NCBI RefSeq assembly: GCF_012935325.2
Contig: NZ_JABBYG020000009.1
Coordinates: 222,195 to 286,194, forward strand
DNA: 64,000 bases
Origin: Paenibacillus sp. PL91
GTDB taxonomy: Bacteria > Bacillota > Bacilli > Paenibacillales > Paenibacillaceae
Direction of reading: 5' to 3'
Shown here: piece by piece, positions 18,936 to 28,010 of the stretch
Position numbering within the stretch: the stretch's first letter is position 1
How the letters are laid out: every line of letters begins with the position of its first letter
Translations under genes and position numbers: made by a program
The notes under the pieces: model-generated
Told to the model about the DNA's origin: nothing
What the model saw: the letters and a program-made list of their open reading frames with translations, nothing else
Databases searched by the model: none

Positions 18936-19017
18936 CGCGGCGTCCGCGCTTTATGCACAGTCAAGTGCTTCGGCAAGCAAAGCTAGAGTTAAAGATTGAG
19001 GTGAAAATTTAAAGCTT

Positions 19018-20154
19018 ATGGAATGGGATGCTGGTGCGTACACGGTCACATGGAAAGGACAACAAGTCGTGCTGCTTCCCAAGGAATATGCACTGCTGCA
19101 CTACTTGTATGTTAACGCGGGGCAGACGCTTTCGCGCGAGCAGCTGCTTGATGCAGTCTGGACGATGGGATCACCGGTGGACCGGACTGTTGACGATCAC
19201 GTCTACCGGCTTAGGCGGAAGCTGGCGAGATGGTCGCCTGCCATTCAGATCGATACGATGCGCGGAATTGGTTACCGGTTAAAGCTGGCGAAAGAGAACT
19301 TGGGCGCTAATCCTCTGCTTAAGCTACCATCTTTCTCAGAGGATCTCAAGGGGATAGCCGGCACTTATTTGCGATATGGAAGAGGGGATGCTCTACTCAC
19401 GCTTGCCCGCAATAAGGATGTGCTAGGCTTTGAGGTCGATCCGACTTTTCAAATGCTGATTCGCGTAATGGAAGGAGATGTACGCTTTATGGTGCGGGAA
19501 GAGGAGGGCTCCTTTGTCGATCGGGCCTTCCTTCTGCTGTACTTGAATCAGCTCATCGATCCGCAGAGCAACCGCGAGTTTGTAGAAAAGGCGCTGCGCC
19601 ACAATTTGCTTCCATCGTTATGGCACAACGAGCTTGCGACGATGTCGATTATCAGCATGCTGATGGTTTGGGGAGAGCTCGAGGTAGCGAAGGTGAAGCT
19701 TGATTCACTCCGTGCAGAGGTTGAGCGCAATAACTGGGAAGGGCTTATCCCCTATACGGCAAATCTCCAGTTGGAATTTGTACTGCGTGCTGAACGATGG
19801 ACCGAGGTCGATGCGGCGATAGAAGCGGTCGAGGAACGGCTAATACAGTATCCCTATCAACGTGAGGAAGGCCAATATCGGATATTGAAAGGATTATTTG
19901 TGTACCGTTCGGATCCAAAATTAGGTCTAGCGCTGATCGAACAGGGACTGGCGCTGCTGAAGCAGTCGCAGTTTGTCCCGAATTTGTTGAACGGCTATCA
20001 TACGCTTCTTACTATATCCAAGCAGTATGGGTGGGGAGGAATAGACCGGGATATTTACGAAAAGGAATGGGGCAGGTTAACCGCTCAGATTGGGATTGAT
20101 GAAATAAGCAGCCAAGTCAGGAAGCAGCTTCAGCAACATCTGGGCTCCCTCTGA
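19018..20154 (+). CDS. Regulator: OmpR-type winged helix with helical-repeat C-terminus
   Basis: Protein of 378 residues without a receiver domain. Residues 1-95 form an OmpR/PhoB-type winged-helix DNA-binding domain (LPKEYALLHYLYVNAG, RTVDDHVYRLRRKL, GIGYRL). The remaining 280 residues are alpha-helical and resemble TPR-like repeats. The layout recalls SARP-type activators, though a BTAD domain is not clear. It lies 61 bases before the MFS gene in the same direction and is preceded by repeated palindromes, so it probably controls that transporter or itself. Signal unknown. Confidence 0.8.
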   Translation: MEWDAGAYTVTWKGQQVVLLPKEYALLHYLYVNAGQTLSREQLLDAVWTMGSPVDRTVDDHVYRLRRKLARWSPAIQIDTMRGIGYRLKLAKENLGANPLLKLPSFSEDLKGIAGTYLRYGRGDALLTLARNKDVLGFEVDPTFQMLIRVMEGDVRFMVREEEGSFVDRAFLLLYLNQLIDPQSNREFVEKALRHNLLPSLWHNELATMSIISMLMVWGELEVAKVKLDSLRAEVERNNWEGLIPYTANLQLEFVLRAERWTEVDAAIEAVEERLIQYPYQREEGQYRILKGLFVYRSDPKLGLALIEQGLALLKQSQFVPNLLNGYHTLLTISKQYGWGGIDRDIYEKEWGRLTAQIGIDEISSQVRKQLQQHLGSL

Positions 20155-20215
20155 TATTGCTCTGATAATGGTTCGGTAAAGTTGTGTTTATCAACGCATA
20201 CCGGAGGTTATCAAG

Positions 20216-21478
20216 ATGAAGCAACAACAAATGCATGATCCAATTTGGCGTCCGCTGCGGGCAAAAAATTTTCGCCAGCTGTTTATTGGGCAGCTGCTGT
20301 CCGACTTTGCGAATTGGCTCGATTTTATTGCGCTTAGCGTATTGGTTGTTTACGCATGGGGTCATGGCTCTTTGGCTCTGGCTGCATTATCGATCTGTAT
20401 CGGTCTGCCTTATGTCATCGTGGGTCCGTGGATGAGCGTGCGTCTGCGTCATTTGCCTGGCAAAAGCCTGCTAATTACATGTGATCTATTGCGCGCCGTT
20501 TTTGTGTTGTGTATGGCATGGGCGCCGTCTCTGCCAATTCTGCTCATACTAGTGCTGCTGAAAAACAGTATGAGCGCCATTTTTGACCCCGTTAGACAAA
20601 GCGCTGTAAAAAGGATCGTCGATACTTCATTGCTTGCTCAGGCCTCTTCTCTAAGCCAAATGTCGGTTAACCTGACGAAAATTTTAGGGCCGATGGCAGG
20701 AGGTGCGCTTATGGCAGCTCTCGGAACGTCGGTTCCTTTCTATACGAGTGCTGTGCTGTATGCATTGTCGGCAGTCATGCTTAGCGCAATGCCCTCTTGG
20801 AGCGGGCAACGGCAACAGACAGGGAAGCCAACCAGCGGATTGCGCGGAGCTTGGGAGCATCTGATGCGCAAACCGCTTCTCAAAGCCGCAATTATGTATG
20901 CCGCGACTTTATTTTTTCTTATTTTTTTGTATGACGGGTTGTTTGTTCTGCTGGCAAAGGAAGCGGGAATGGATGAAACGAGGTTCGGATTGCTTATTGG
21001 CGCAGTAGGCGCAGGCAGCGTAGCTGGCGCATTAATGGCTGGACAATGGCAAGGATGGAGACAGCGTCCGCTTGCTCATATGACGACGGCGGGCATTGCC
21101 TCCGGTTTTCTCATCATTGTGGTAGGCTTCACCGGCATGGGATTTTTCCATGCGGGGCTCGCTTTGTGGCTGCCATTATGCGCAGCGCTTGGGTATTGCA
21201 GCGCGCAAAGCGCTGTGCCTTTTGGCTATGTGTTGCAAATGGAGACGACGGATGATACGGTCGGTCCGGTATCTGCGTTAGCCAATGCGCTACAGACGAG
21301 CTCGATGCTCATCGCTCCTGTGCTTGGCGCGGTGATGGCATCATGGTGGAGTGCTGGCAGCGTATTCCTTGGCGTTGGCATCGCGACAACTGGCGTGGCG
21401 GCAATCTATCGTTTTCACAAAAGGCAGCCTGCCAATGAGCTGCTTCAGGTCAAAGAGTTGCAAAGAGATAGCTTTTAA
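20216..21478 (+). CDS. MFS transporter, EntS-like
   Basis: Integral membrane protein of 420 residues with about twelve transmembrane helices. The N-terminal FRQLFIGQLLSDFANWL and the DPVRQSAVKRIV loop between helices 4 and 5 match the MFS_3 (enterobactin exporter EntS-like) group, which exports siderophores or drugs by proton exchange. CGGAGG precedes the ATG. It follows the winged-helix regulator and precedes the truncated HIT gene. The cargo cannot be inferred. Confidence 0.88.
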   Translation: MKQQQMHDPIWRPLRAKNFRQLFIGQLLSDFANWLDFIALSVLVVYAWGHGSLALAALSICIGLPYVIVGPWMSVRLRHLPGKSLLITCDLLRAVFVLCMAWAPSLPILLILVLLKNSMSAIFDPVRQSAVKRIVDTSLLAQASSLSQMSVNLTKILGPMAGGALMAALGTSVPFYTSAVLYALSAVMLSAMPSWSGQRQQTGKPTSGLRGAWEHLMRKPLLKAAIMYAATLFFLIFLYDGLFVLLAKEAGMDETRFGLLIGAVGAGSVAGALMAGQWQGWRQRPLAHMTTAGIASGFLIIVVGFTGMGFFHAGLALWLPLCAALGYCSAQSAVPFGYVLQMETTDDTVGPVSALANALQTSSMLIAPVLGAVMASWWSAGSVFLGVGIATTGVAAIYRFHKRQPANELLQVKELQRDSF

Positions 21479-21495
21479 CGAGTGGGTGCGCGTGT

Positions 21496-21780
21496 ATGCC
21501 AGAACATTTTTATTGCGAAGAGGTGTTAAGCGGTCGACCTGTGGTAAAGAAGGTAATGGAGACGGAGCATGCGCTGGCCTACCACCATACCCGTCCATTC
21601 TATCCTGTGCACATTGTAACGATACCGAAAAAACATATTTCATCGCTGGTTACTTTAGAGGATCATGATAACGACCTGCTTCTTGAGATGATGGATATAG
21701 TCAAAAAAGTAGCGTCTCAGCTTGAGCCGAATTCTACCGTCGTTGCGGCTCTTCGTTATTTGTCCTATGATAAAATATAA
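21496..21780 (+). pseudogene. HIT-like protein truncated before the catalytic triad
   Basis: The 94-residue product aligns with the first two-thirds of HIT proteins (ETEHALAYHHTRPFYPVHIV then PKKHISSLVTL), but the chain ends at LRYLSYDKI, before the His-x-His-x-His motif should appear. No in-frame continuation is visible before the TetR gene 16 bases on. The ribosome binding site is weak. It is best regarded as a 3'-deleted copy; a non-catalytic role is conceivable but unsupported. Confidence 0.65.
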
Positions 21781-21795
21781 AAAGGGGCGCTGAGG

Positions 21796-22395
21796 GTGGC
21801 AAGAACAAAAGCATTTGATACAAATGAAGTACTGCATAAAGCCATGAGCGTCTTTGGTAGCCGAGGCTATGAAGGCGCAACGCTGCCGGACTTAATAACC
21901 GGGCTCGGCATTGCCCGCCAGAGTTTATATGACACATACGGCACTAAGCGCGATCTATTCCTTACGGCTGTAAAATACTATATGGATCGAAAAAATCGCG
22001 ACCTGCAGGAACTGATGGATCAGCCGGGAACGGTCATAGACAAAGTGGAGCAGGCTTTCACTACGATGATCAGGGTTCTCGCGGATCCAAATTTGCGCCG
22101 GGAGTGCTTCATTATCAGCAGCGCAATTGAGCAGGCGCCTCACGACGAGGAGCTGGCCGCCTACATGCACGAGAATACCGAACAGGTGGAGCAGGCCTTT
22201 TATAAGATGCTGGAGAGCGGGATGGAACAGGGTGAGCTAAGTCTGGATTTGAATATCAGAGACCTGTCCCGGTTTCTGGCGCATGAGCGAATAGCCTTGG
22301 TATTCGCGGCGAAACTGGGAATGGATGAACAGAAACTAGTCAGCATCATGCAGATTGTGCTATCCGTCATGAAGCCGGGTAAAGGGAAATTCTAA
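21796..22395 (+). CDS. TetR/AcrR family regulator
   Basis: Protein of 199 residues. The N-terminal TetR helix-turn-helix is clear (GYEGATLPDLITGLGIARQS then LYDTYGTKRDLF), followed by a helical ligand-binding domain resembling TetR_C_16/AcrR forms. GTG start behind AAAAGGGGCGCTGAGG. It may repress the MFS gene upstream or the divergent-to-convergent NmrA/NTF2 pair downstream; the paired motifs at 23879-23915 would suit it, but that is inference. A strong hairpin follows. Confidence 0.87.
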   Translation: MARTKAFDTNEVLHKAMSVFGSRGYEGATLPDLITGLGIARQSLYDTYGTKRDLFLTAVKYYMDRKNRDLQELMDQPGTVIDKVEQAFTTMIRVLADPNLRRECFIISSAIEQAPHDEELAAYMHENTEQVEQAFYKMLESGMEQGELSLDLNIRDLSRFLAHERIALVFAAKLGMDEQKLVSIMQIVLSVMKPGKGKF

Positions 22396-22413
22396 TAGAA
22401 GTTGTACCAAAGA

Positions 22414-22460
22414 AAGGGCTGTCCCCTGGTCATCTGTGATGACGGTTGGGACAGCCCTTC
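22414..22460. terminator. Hairpin terminator between convergent genes
   Basis: AAGGGCTGTCCC and GGGACAGCCCTT form a perfect twelve-pair stem around a loop of about 20 bases that contains a further GTCATC/GATGAC pairing. It separates the TetR gene from the leftward NmrA gene and can act in both directions. Confidence 0.75.
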
Positions 22461-22508
22461 TGTATACTTGCATATGAAATAAGGATTGGTGAGACCTGGT
22501 TCTGGCTG

Positions 22509-23375
22509 TTAAGTCGCTTGGAACCAGGTCCTATTTTCCTGAATGAAATCCTCAAGTGAACGCGGCTCTCGTCCGGTTACACGCAGCACAGTGTCTGTAA
22601 CCTGATCTTCGGATCCTTCCACACGGATACGGTGATCCAACCTAGCTAGAAAAGCTGCATACGGTGCAGGTACTCCTGCAGCAGTCAGCGACTCCACTAG
22701 TTGATCTTCTGTAATGGTGAGATGCTGTACGGTTAGGCCAGTAAGCTTGTGGATCAAAGCCGCTACTTCAGCATAGCTAAGTGATTGAGGTCCGGTAATC
22801 AAGTGATCCCTGTTATGCGGTACCTTGTCGGTTAGCGCATGAAAGCCAACCGCGGAAATATCTTCTGCATCCACGAAGCCCACTTTGCCTTCACCGGTAG
22901 CTGTAAAGATTTGCCCTTGCTGACGTATGGTATGCCCGTGTCCGCCTTCGGTGAAATTTTGCATGAAATAAGAAGGACGCAGCACGGCCCATTCAGGCGC
23001 GTGCTCTCGCAGGTACTGATGTACAGTGCCGAAAACCAGTCCATGCTCCGACACCGATGCGCTGGACAGCAGAACGAATCGTCTAATGGAAGCGTCCAGT
23101 GCTCTACGAATGAAAGGAATCATGACTTCTTCGGGATGTAAATCCGGCGGCGCAACGAGATAAATTGCGCTAATGCTTTGCAAAGCTGTTTCGTGGGTGG
23201 AGTCATCATACCAGTCAAAGAGCACATGGTCAGCTTGTGCTTCGTTCATCTTGGATGAGCTACGTCCTGCACTTCGGATGAGATAGCCTTGGCTTATTAA
23301 AAGTTGAGCGATACGGGAGGAAGTTTTTCCTTGTCCCCCGGTGAGCAAAATGCGATTTGATGGTTCGGTATACAT
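22509..23375 (-). CDS. NmrA-like NAD(P)-binding protein
   Basis: Protein of 288 residues, atypical SDR of the NmrA/QOR2-azoreductase group. The dinucleotide-binding motif LLTGGQGKTSSRIA is near the start; the LLSSASVSE strand and the LRPSYFMQNF segment are typical. The classical catalytic Tyr-Lys pair is not evident, as often in NmrA proteins. It binds NAD(P)H and either reduces quinone-like substrates or senses redox state. GGAGGAG precedes the ATG. It is probably co-transcribed with the NTF2-like gene 27 bases upstream. Confidence 0.85.
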   Translation of the reverse strand: MYTEPSNRILLTGGQGKTSSRIAQLLISQGYLIRSAGRSSSKMNEAQADHVLFDWYDDSTHETALQSISAIYLVAPPDLHPEEVMIPFIRRALDASIRRFVLLSSASVSEHGLVFGTVHQYLREHAPEWAVLRPSYFMQNFTEGGHGHTIRQQGQIFTATGEGKVGFVDAEDISAVGFHALTDKVPHNRDHLITGPQSLSYAEVAALIHKLTGLTVQHLTITEDQLVESLTAAGVPAPYAAFLARLDHRIRVEGSEDQVTDTVLRVTGREPRSLEDFIQENRTWFQAT

Positions 23376-23402
23376 GAGAACATCTCCTCCATAATTAATG
23401 GA

Positions 23403-23801
23403 TTACATCAGAGCTAACGGATTCCAGTAGTCCTGATACCGCATAATCTTGCCATCTTTAAGCTCTACGACAGAAATATATTGCTGTTCATAGGGCTTAC
23501 CATCCGCAAGGATGGTGCCATTTCCTTCGAACTGTGCAAAGAACATCGGTGAGTCAGCCGAAACATGAACAATCGGTGTCGTGATAGAAGTAATCTCAAG
23601 CATTTTTTCTAACATCTCAAGGTGCTGCTGAAGTGCTGCTTTGCCTTCCAATCGTTTTGGCAGCGGTTTTGGGGCATAGGGAAATTCAAAAATTACATCC
23701 TCATCAAACAATTCCAGCATGGCATCATAATCTTTGCGAATAAAACGATCTACGAAAAGTTGCATAATTTGTTCGGCTTGTTCGGAAGAAACGGTACTCA
23801 T
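23403..23801 (-). CDS. SnoaL/NTF2-like protein
   Basis: Protein of 132 residues with the cone-shaped NTF2-like fold typical of SnoaL polyketide cyclase-like or limonene-epoxide-hydrolase-like proteins (FVDRFIRKDYDAMLELF and a final VVELKDGKIMRYQDYWNP). Members act as small enzymes or stress-related binding proteins. It is transcribed leftward before the NmrA gene, and the pair probably forms a detoxification or stress operon. Confidence 0.85.
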   Translation of the reverse strand: MSTVSSEQAEQIMQLFVDRFIRKDYDAMLELFDEDVIFEFPYAPKPLPKRLEGKAALQQHLEMLEKMLEITSITTPIVHVSADSPMFFAQFEGNGTILADGKPYEQQYISVVELKDGKIMRYQDYWNPLALM

Positions 23802-23827
23802 TCAGATGCCTCGCTTTCTTTGGTGGA

Positions 23828-23915
23828 ATAGACCTCTTTAGAGAAAAGTCGTAAGGTATAGACCTACTATATATATTCCGGATCGTTTAGTCAAATATAT
23901 TCGGACTAATTGGTC
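23828..23915 (-). promoter_or_regulatory. Putative operator region of the NTF2/NmrA operon
   Basis: Two related 14-base units, CGGATCGTTTAGTC (23879-23892) and CGGACTAATTGGTC (23902-23915), are repeated at 23-base spacing, each preceded by TATATT. TAGACCT also occurs twice nearer the gene (about 23829 and 23859). Helically phased copies upstream of a start suggest a regulator binding site, perhaps for the TetR or an MarR/HxlR-type protein. Confidence 0.4.
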
Positions 23916-23939
23916 TTGAATGTTGAACGAAATTTATAA

Positions 23940-24225
23940 AGCTCATCTCAGCGTTCGTCGTTTCCCGCAATCACCTTGCTTTGCAACGGTTTTCCTGCGA
24001 TTGATATCTTTTGCAAAGGGCTGTGACTATGAGAATTTCGATTGATAGCGCATAACGCACAAAAACCCCTTATCCAGTTCGACAGAGGGTTTTGCCTATA
24101 GGCCGATAACATTACAGCCATGAATGTAAAAAGCCCTAAGGGCTTTTTAAAAATGAGATAAAGTAATGTTGTTCCAATTATACTATTAATATCATTTATC
24201 TTAGATGATTAGCCGATAAATACTG
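23940..24225. other. Intergenic stretch with two terminator-like hairpins
   Basis: No convincing gene is seen here. AAAACCC...GGGTTTT at about 24061-24093 and the palindrome AAAAAGCCC-TAA-GGGCTTTTT at 24128-24149 are both terminator-shaped. The second is close to perfect and works in both directions. What transcript they end is unclear; an unrecognised small RNA upstream of them is possible. Confidence 0.45.
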
Positions 24226-24300
24226 TTGTGCAATATAATTTATATCCACCTACTAGGAATTATTAATCATCTGAAAATTAGATCATCTAAGGAGAAAAGT

Positions 24301-27300
24301 ATGAAGAAAAATTTTAAATTGAAATCATTATCCATCCTATCTACGGCTGCTTTACTCAGCGCCCTGGTACCACATGCATCCGCAGCGGTATCTTTGACCG
24401 ATATTTCAAACAGCTATGCCAAAGATGCCATTATTGAGCTGGTAGAAAAAGGGATTATTAATGGTACCGGTGACGGTAAATTTGACCCGACAAGTAATAT
24501 CCAACGACAGGACTTTGCTATTATACTGGCAAGGGCTCTTAATCTGGACCTTAGCAATCCTCCAGAACTACCTACTTTCAAAGATGTCTCAAAAAACAGT
24601 TATGCCTTTGCTGCTGTAGAAGCCGCTGTTAAAGCAGGCCTGTTTAAAGGCATGGGTAATGGAACTTTTGGAACCAATCAAAACATCACCCGTGAGCAAA
24701 TGGCCGTCATTTTCGTGAACGCACTAGGTGTTGACAGTACAGGAAAAGGTCAGAATTTAACGTTTTCTGATGCAGGCTCAATCGCAAGCTGGGCCAAAGA
24801 CGCAGTTGGTGCTGCCGTTGAATTCGGACTTATGAAGGGAAATCCCGATGGCACTTTCAGCCCAGTTAGTCAAGCAAGTCGTCAGGATGTAGCTTTGGTC
24901 GCTTCTAAATTTTTGGTCGAAAAGACTAAGGTCGATGAACAAAAATCCGTGCCATCTGCGACACCAACGCCAACTCCGACACCAACGCCAACTCCGACAC
25001 CAACTACACCATCAACTGGCGGTCCGACGGGTGGGGGAGAAGACCAAGCAGCAGCAAACCTGGTGAGAGCCGAAATTGCAGCTTTGCCCGTAAAAGCGGA
25101 TATAACTCTAGTGAATAAAGCAGCTGTAACTAAAGCACGTACGGATTTTGACGCTTTAACCGGAGCTCAAAAGACGTTGGTAGGAGATATCGCTAGATTG
25201 ACGGATGCGGAAGCAGCTATTGTTGAACTAGAGGCTCAAGCAGCAGCAGACCTAGCAGCAGCAAACCTGGTGAAAACCGAAATCGCAGCCTTGCCCGCAA
25301 AAACGAATATAACTTTTTTGGACACAGGAGCTGTAAGTTCAGCACGTGGTCATTATGATGCTTTAACCGCTACCCAGAAGACGTTGGTAGGAGATATCGC
25401 TAGATTGACGGATGCGGAAGCAGCTATTATTGAACTAGAGGCTCAAGCAGCAGCAGACCAAGCAGCAGCAAACCTGGTGAAAGCAGAAATCGCAGCATTG
25501 CCCGTAAAAGGGAATATAACTCTTTTGGACAAAGCAGCTGTAAGTACAGCACGTGGTCATTATGATGCTTTAACCGCTACCCAGAAGACGTTGGTAGGGG
25601 ATATCACTAAGTTGACGGATGCGGAGGCAGCTATTGCTGAGCTGGAGGCTCAAGCAGCAGCAGACCAAGCAGCAGCAAACCTGGTGAAAACCGAAATCGC
25701 AGCCTTGCCCGCAAAAGCGAATATAACTCTAGTGGACAAAGCAGCTGTAACTAAAGCACGTACGGATTTTGAAACGTTAACTGGAGCGCAGAAGACGTTG
25801 GTAGGAGATATCACTAAGTTGACGGATGCGGAGGCAGCTATTGTTGAGCTAGAGGCTCAAGCAGCAGCAGACCAAGCAGCAGCAAACCTGGTGAAAGCCG
25901 CAATCGCAGCCTTGCCCGTAAAAGCGGATATAACTCTAGTGGACAAAGCAGCTGTAACTAAAGCACGTACGGATTTTGAAACGTTAACTGGAGCCCAGAA
26001 GACGTTGGTAGGAGATATCACTAAGTTGACGGATGCGGAGGCAGCTATTGCTGAGCTGGAGGCTCAAGCAGCAGCAGACCAAGCAGCAGCAAACCTGGTG
26101 AAAACCGAAATCGCAGCCTTGCCCGCAAAAGCGAATATAACTCTAGTGGACAAAGCAGCTGTAACTAAAGCACGTACGGATTTTGAAACGTTAACTGGAG
26201 CGCAGAAGACGTTGGTAGGAGATATCACTAAGTTGACGGATGCGGAGGCAGCTATTGTTGAGCTAGAGGCTCAAGCAGCAGCAGACCAAGCAGCAGCAAA
26301 CCTGGTGAAAACCGAAATCGCAGCCTTGCCCGTAAAAGCGGATATAACTCTTTTGGACAAAGCAGCTGTAACTAAAGCACGTACGGATTTTGACGCTTTA
26401 ACCGGAGCTCAAAAGACGTTGGTTGGAGATATAACTAAGTTGACGGATGCGGAAGCAGCTATTGTTGAACTAGAGGCTCAAGCAGCAGCAGACCAAGCAG
26501 CAGCAAACCTGGTGAAAGCCGAAATCGCAGCCTTGCCCGTAAAAGCGAATATAACTCTTTTGGACAAAGCAGCTGTAACTAAAGCACGTACGGATTTTGA
26601 CGCTTTAACTGGATCGCAGAAGACGTTGGTTGGAGATATCGCTAGATTGACGGATGCGGAAGCAGCTATTATTGAACTAGAGGCTCAAGCAGCAGCAGAC
26701 CTAGCAGCAGCAAACCTGGTGAAAGCCGAAATCGCAGCCTTGCCCGTAAAAGCGGATATAACTCTTTTGGACAAAGCAGCTGTAACTAAAGCACGTAGTC
26801 ATTATGATGCTTTAACCGCTACCCAGAAGACATTGGTAGGGGATATCACTAGATTGGCCGATGCAGAGGCAGTTATTGTTGATTTGGAAGTAGTAGCAAT
26901 TGCTATAGGGAATTTAAATGTAACGTACAATGGAACCGATGATAAAGTCACATTGCCAGTCATTCAAGATGGTGCCGCTGTTACTTGGTCGTTAAAAGAT
27001 TCATCGCAATCATCCATTGTAGATGTTTCGAATGGGAGTATTATACACGCAGGATTAACAGCTGATACTGACATAGTACTCATAGCGACAATTACCTCAG
27101 GAACCATTTCTGACAAAAAGGAATTTGCAATTAATGTCAAAAAACAAATTAGTGAAATTACAAGTAACGTCATAACAACTTTTGACTTCTCAACCGTCTA
27201 TGCTACCCAAGCCAGACAAGAAAGCAAAATAATAACCTCAACAGATTTCAAAAGTAACCCTAAGCATTTCACTATAAGTGATGGGACTATTACAATACCC

Positions 27301-27798
27301 GTTGCTCTGAACTGGAATATTCCGTTGAATGGATTTACCACAGGACAGGTTGTAGGCTCGGCGATAGATAGTTTTATCCAAGACTACTGTAATGCACATG
27401 GAATCAACCTAGGGAACCGGACAGTAGGTGGATACGGGTTTGGAGATACATTCTTTATTTCTACCTTCAAAACCGGATCAGCTGCTTCAATTACATTAGG
27501 TGGGAATGACTGGTCATTCTTCTTTCAAAATAACCAATACACCGGGACGGACGAAGATCTCAGCAAGAACCGTACTTTCATCATTAGTGATGGTGTGAAA
27601 ACAGCAACTGTTTTGTTAGAATGGCAGTATACCGACATGGCTGACTTGGTTAGTGATCTAAATTATCAACTAAATTCTGCAGCAGTGTCTGCCACTGCAG
27701 AATTAGTAAACGAGAATCAATTCAAACTTGTCTCAAACTCTGCAGATATAACGTTATCCATTACTGGCACAGATAAAAGTGAGTTCTTCGGCAATTAG
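24301..27798 (+). CDS. S-layer (SLH) protein with nine tandem helical repeats
   Basis: Secreted cell-wall protein of 1165 residues. AAGGAG before the ATG at 24301 fixes the start (the frame opens at 24226). A signal peptide (to about residue 28, SAAV) is followed by three SLH domains (about 30-215) that bind pyruvylated wall polymer. A PTPTPTP linker leads into nine 69-residue, probably helical repeats (25048-26893). Then come an Ig-like domain and two beta-rich modules with ISDG motifs that faintly recall flagellar hook IN motifs. It is likely a surface anchor or adhesin; the repeats act as a stalk of variable length. It is monocistronic and has its own terminator. Confidence 0.9.
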   Translation: MKKNFKLKSLSILSTAALLSALVPHASAAVSLTDISNSYAKDAIIELVEKGIINGTGDGKFDPTSNIQRQDFAIILARALNLDLSNPPELPTFKDVSKNSYAFAAVEAAVKAGLFKGMGNGTFGTNQNITREQMAVIFVNALGVDSTGKGQNLTFSDAGSIASWAKDAVGAAVEFGLMKGNPDGTFSPVSQASRQDVALVASKFLVEKTKVDEQKSVPSATPTPTPTPTPTPTPTTPSTGGPTGGGEDQAAANLVRAEIAALPVKADITLVNKAAVTKARTDFDALTGAQKTLVGDIARLTDAEAAIVELEAQAAADLAAANLVKTEIAALPAKTNITFLDTGAVSSARGHYDALTATQKTLVGDIARLTDAEAAIIELEAQAAADQAAANLVKAEIAALPVKGNITLLDKAAVSTARGHYDALTATQKTLVGDITKLTDAEAAIAELEAQAAADQAAANLVKTEIAALPAKANITLVDKAAVTKARTDFETLTGAQKTLVGDITKLTDAEAAIVELEAQAAADQAAANLVKAAIAALPVKADITLVDKAAVTKARTDFETLTGAQKTLVGDITKLTDAEAAIAELEAQAAADQAAANLVKTEIAALPAKANITLVDKAAVTKARTDFETLTGAQKTLVGDITKLTDAEAAIVELEAQAAADQAAANLVKTEIAALPVKADITLLDKAAVTKARTDFDALTGAQKTLVGDITKLTDAEAAIVELEAQAAADQAAANLVKAEIAALPVKANITLLDKAAVTKARTDFDALTGSQKTLVGDIARLTDAEAAIIELEAQAAADLAAANLVKAEIAALPVKADITLLDKAAVTKARSHYDALTATQKTLVGDITRLADAEAVIVDLEVVAIAIGNLNVTYNGTDDKVTLPVIQDGAAVTWSLKDSSQSSIVDVSNGSIIHAGLTADTDIVLIATITSGTISDKKEFAINVKKQISEITSNVITTFDFSTVYATQARQESKIITSTDFKSNPKHFTISDGTITIPVALNWNIPLNGFTTGQVVGSAIDSFIQDYCNAHGINLGNRTVGGYGFGDTFFISTFKTGSAASITLGGNDWSFFFQNNQYTGTDEDLSKNRTFIISDGVKTATVLLEWQYTDMADLVSDLNYQLNSAAVSATAELVNENQFKLVSNSADITLSITGTDKSEFFGN
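25048..26893 (+). repeat. Nine 207-bp tandem repeats inside the SLH gene
   Basis: Units begin at 25048 and every 207 bases up to 26704; the last is slightly short. Each encodes 69 residues with the pattern AANLV...EIAALP...AV.KAR, then QKTLVGDI, then LTDAEAAI.ELEAQAA. Units 4 and 6 encode identical protein, and units 4 to 7 are nearly identical in DNA, indicating recent amplification. Units 2, 3 and 9 share an RGHYDALTATQ or RSHYDALTATQ variant. Copy number is probably changeable by recombination. Confidence 0.93.
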
Positions 27799-27820
27799 GA
27801 ACTTAATTACAGAAAAAACA

Positions 27821-27855
27821 AGAGCAGATCCTTATTATTGGATCTGCTTTTGTTT
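27821..27855 (+). terminator. Terminator of the SLH gene
   Basis: AGCAGATCC and GGATCTGCT form a perfect nine-pair stem with an eight-base AT-rich loop, followed by TTTTGTTT. Confidence 0.88.
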
Positions 27856-28010
27856 ATCTGGAACGATTTCATTGATGCTGCTTAGGGGGTAAGTTAATGG
27901 AGGGACATTGGCTTGATTTCAAGTTGCTCAAACCAAAAATTTGGAAAGGGTTTCTTCGTTTTTTACCGAACATATAATCTCTGTGATTATAAACAAGGGG
28001 TGAAACGGCA

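Noticed and set aside
25048..26893. Tandem repeats as a CRISPR array
   Set aside because: The 207-base units are coding, in frame and lack unique spacers.
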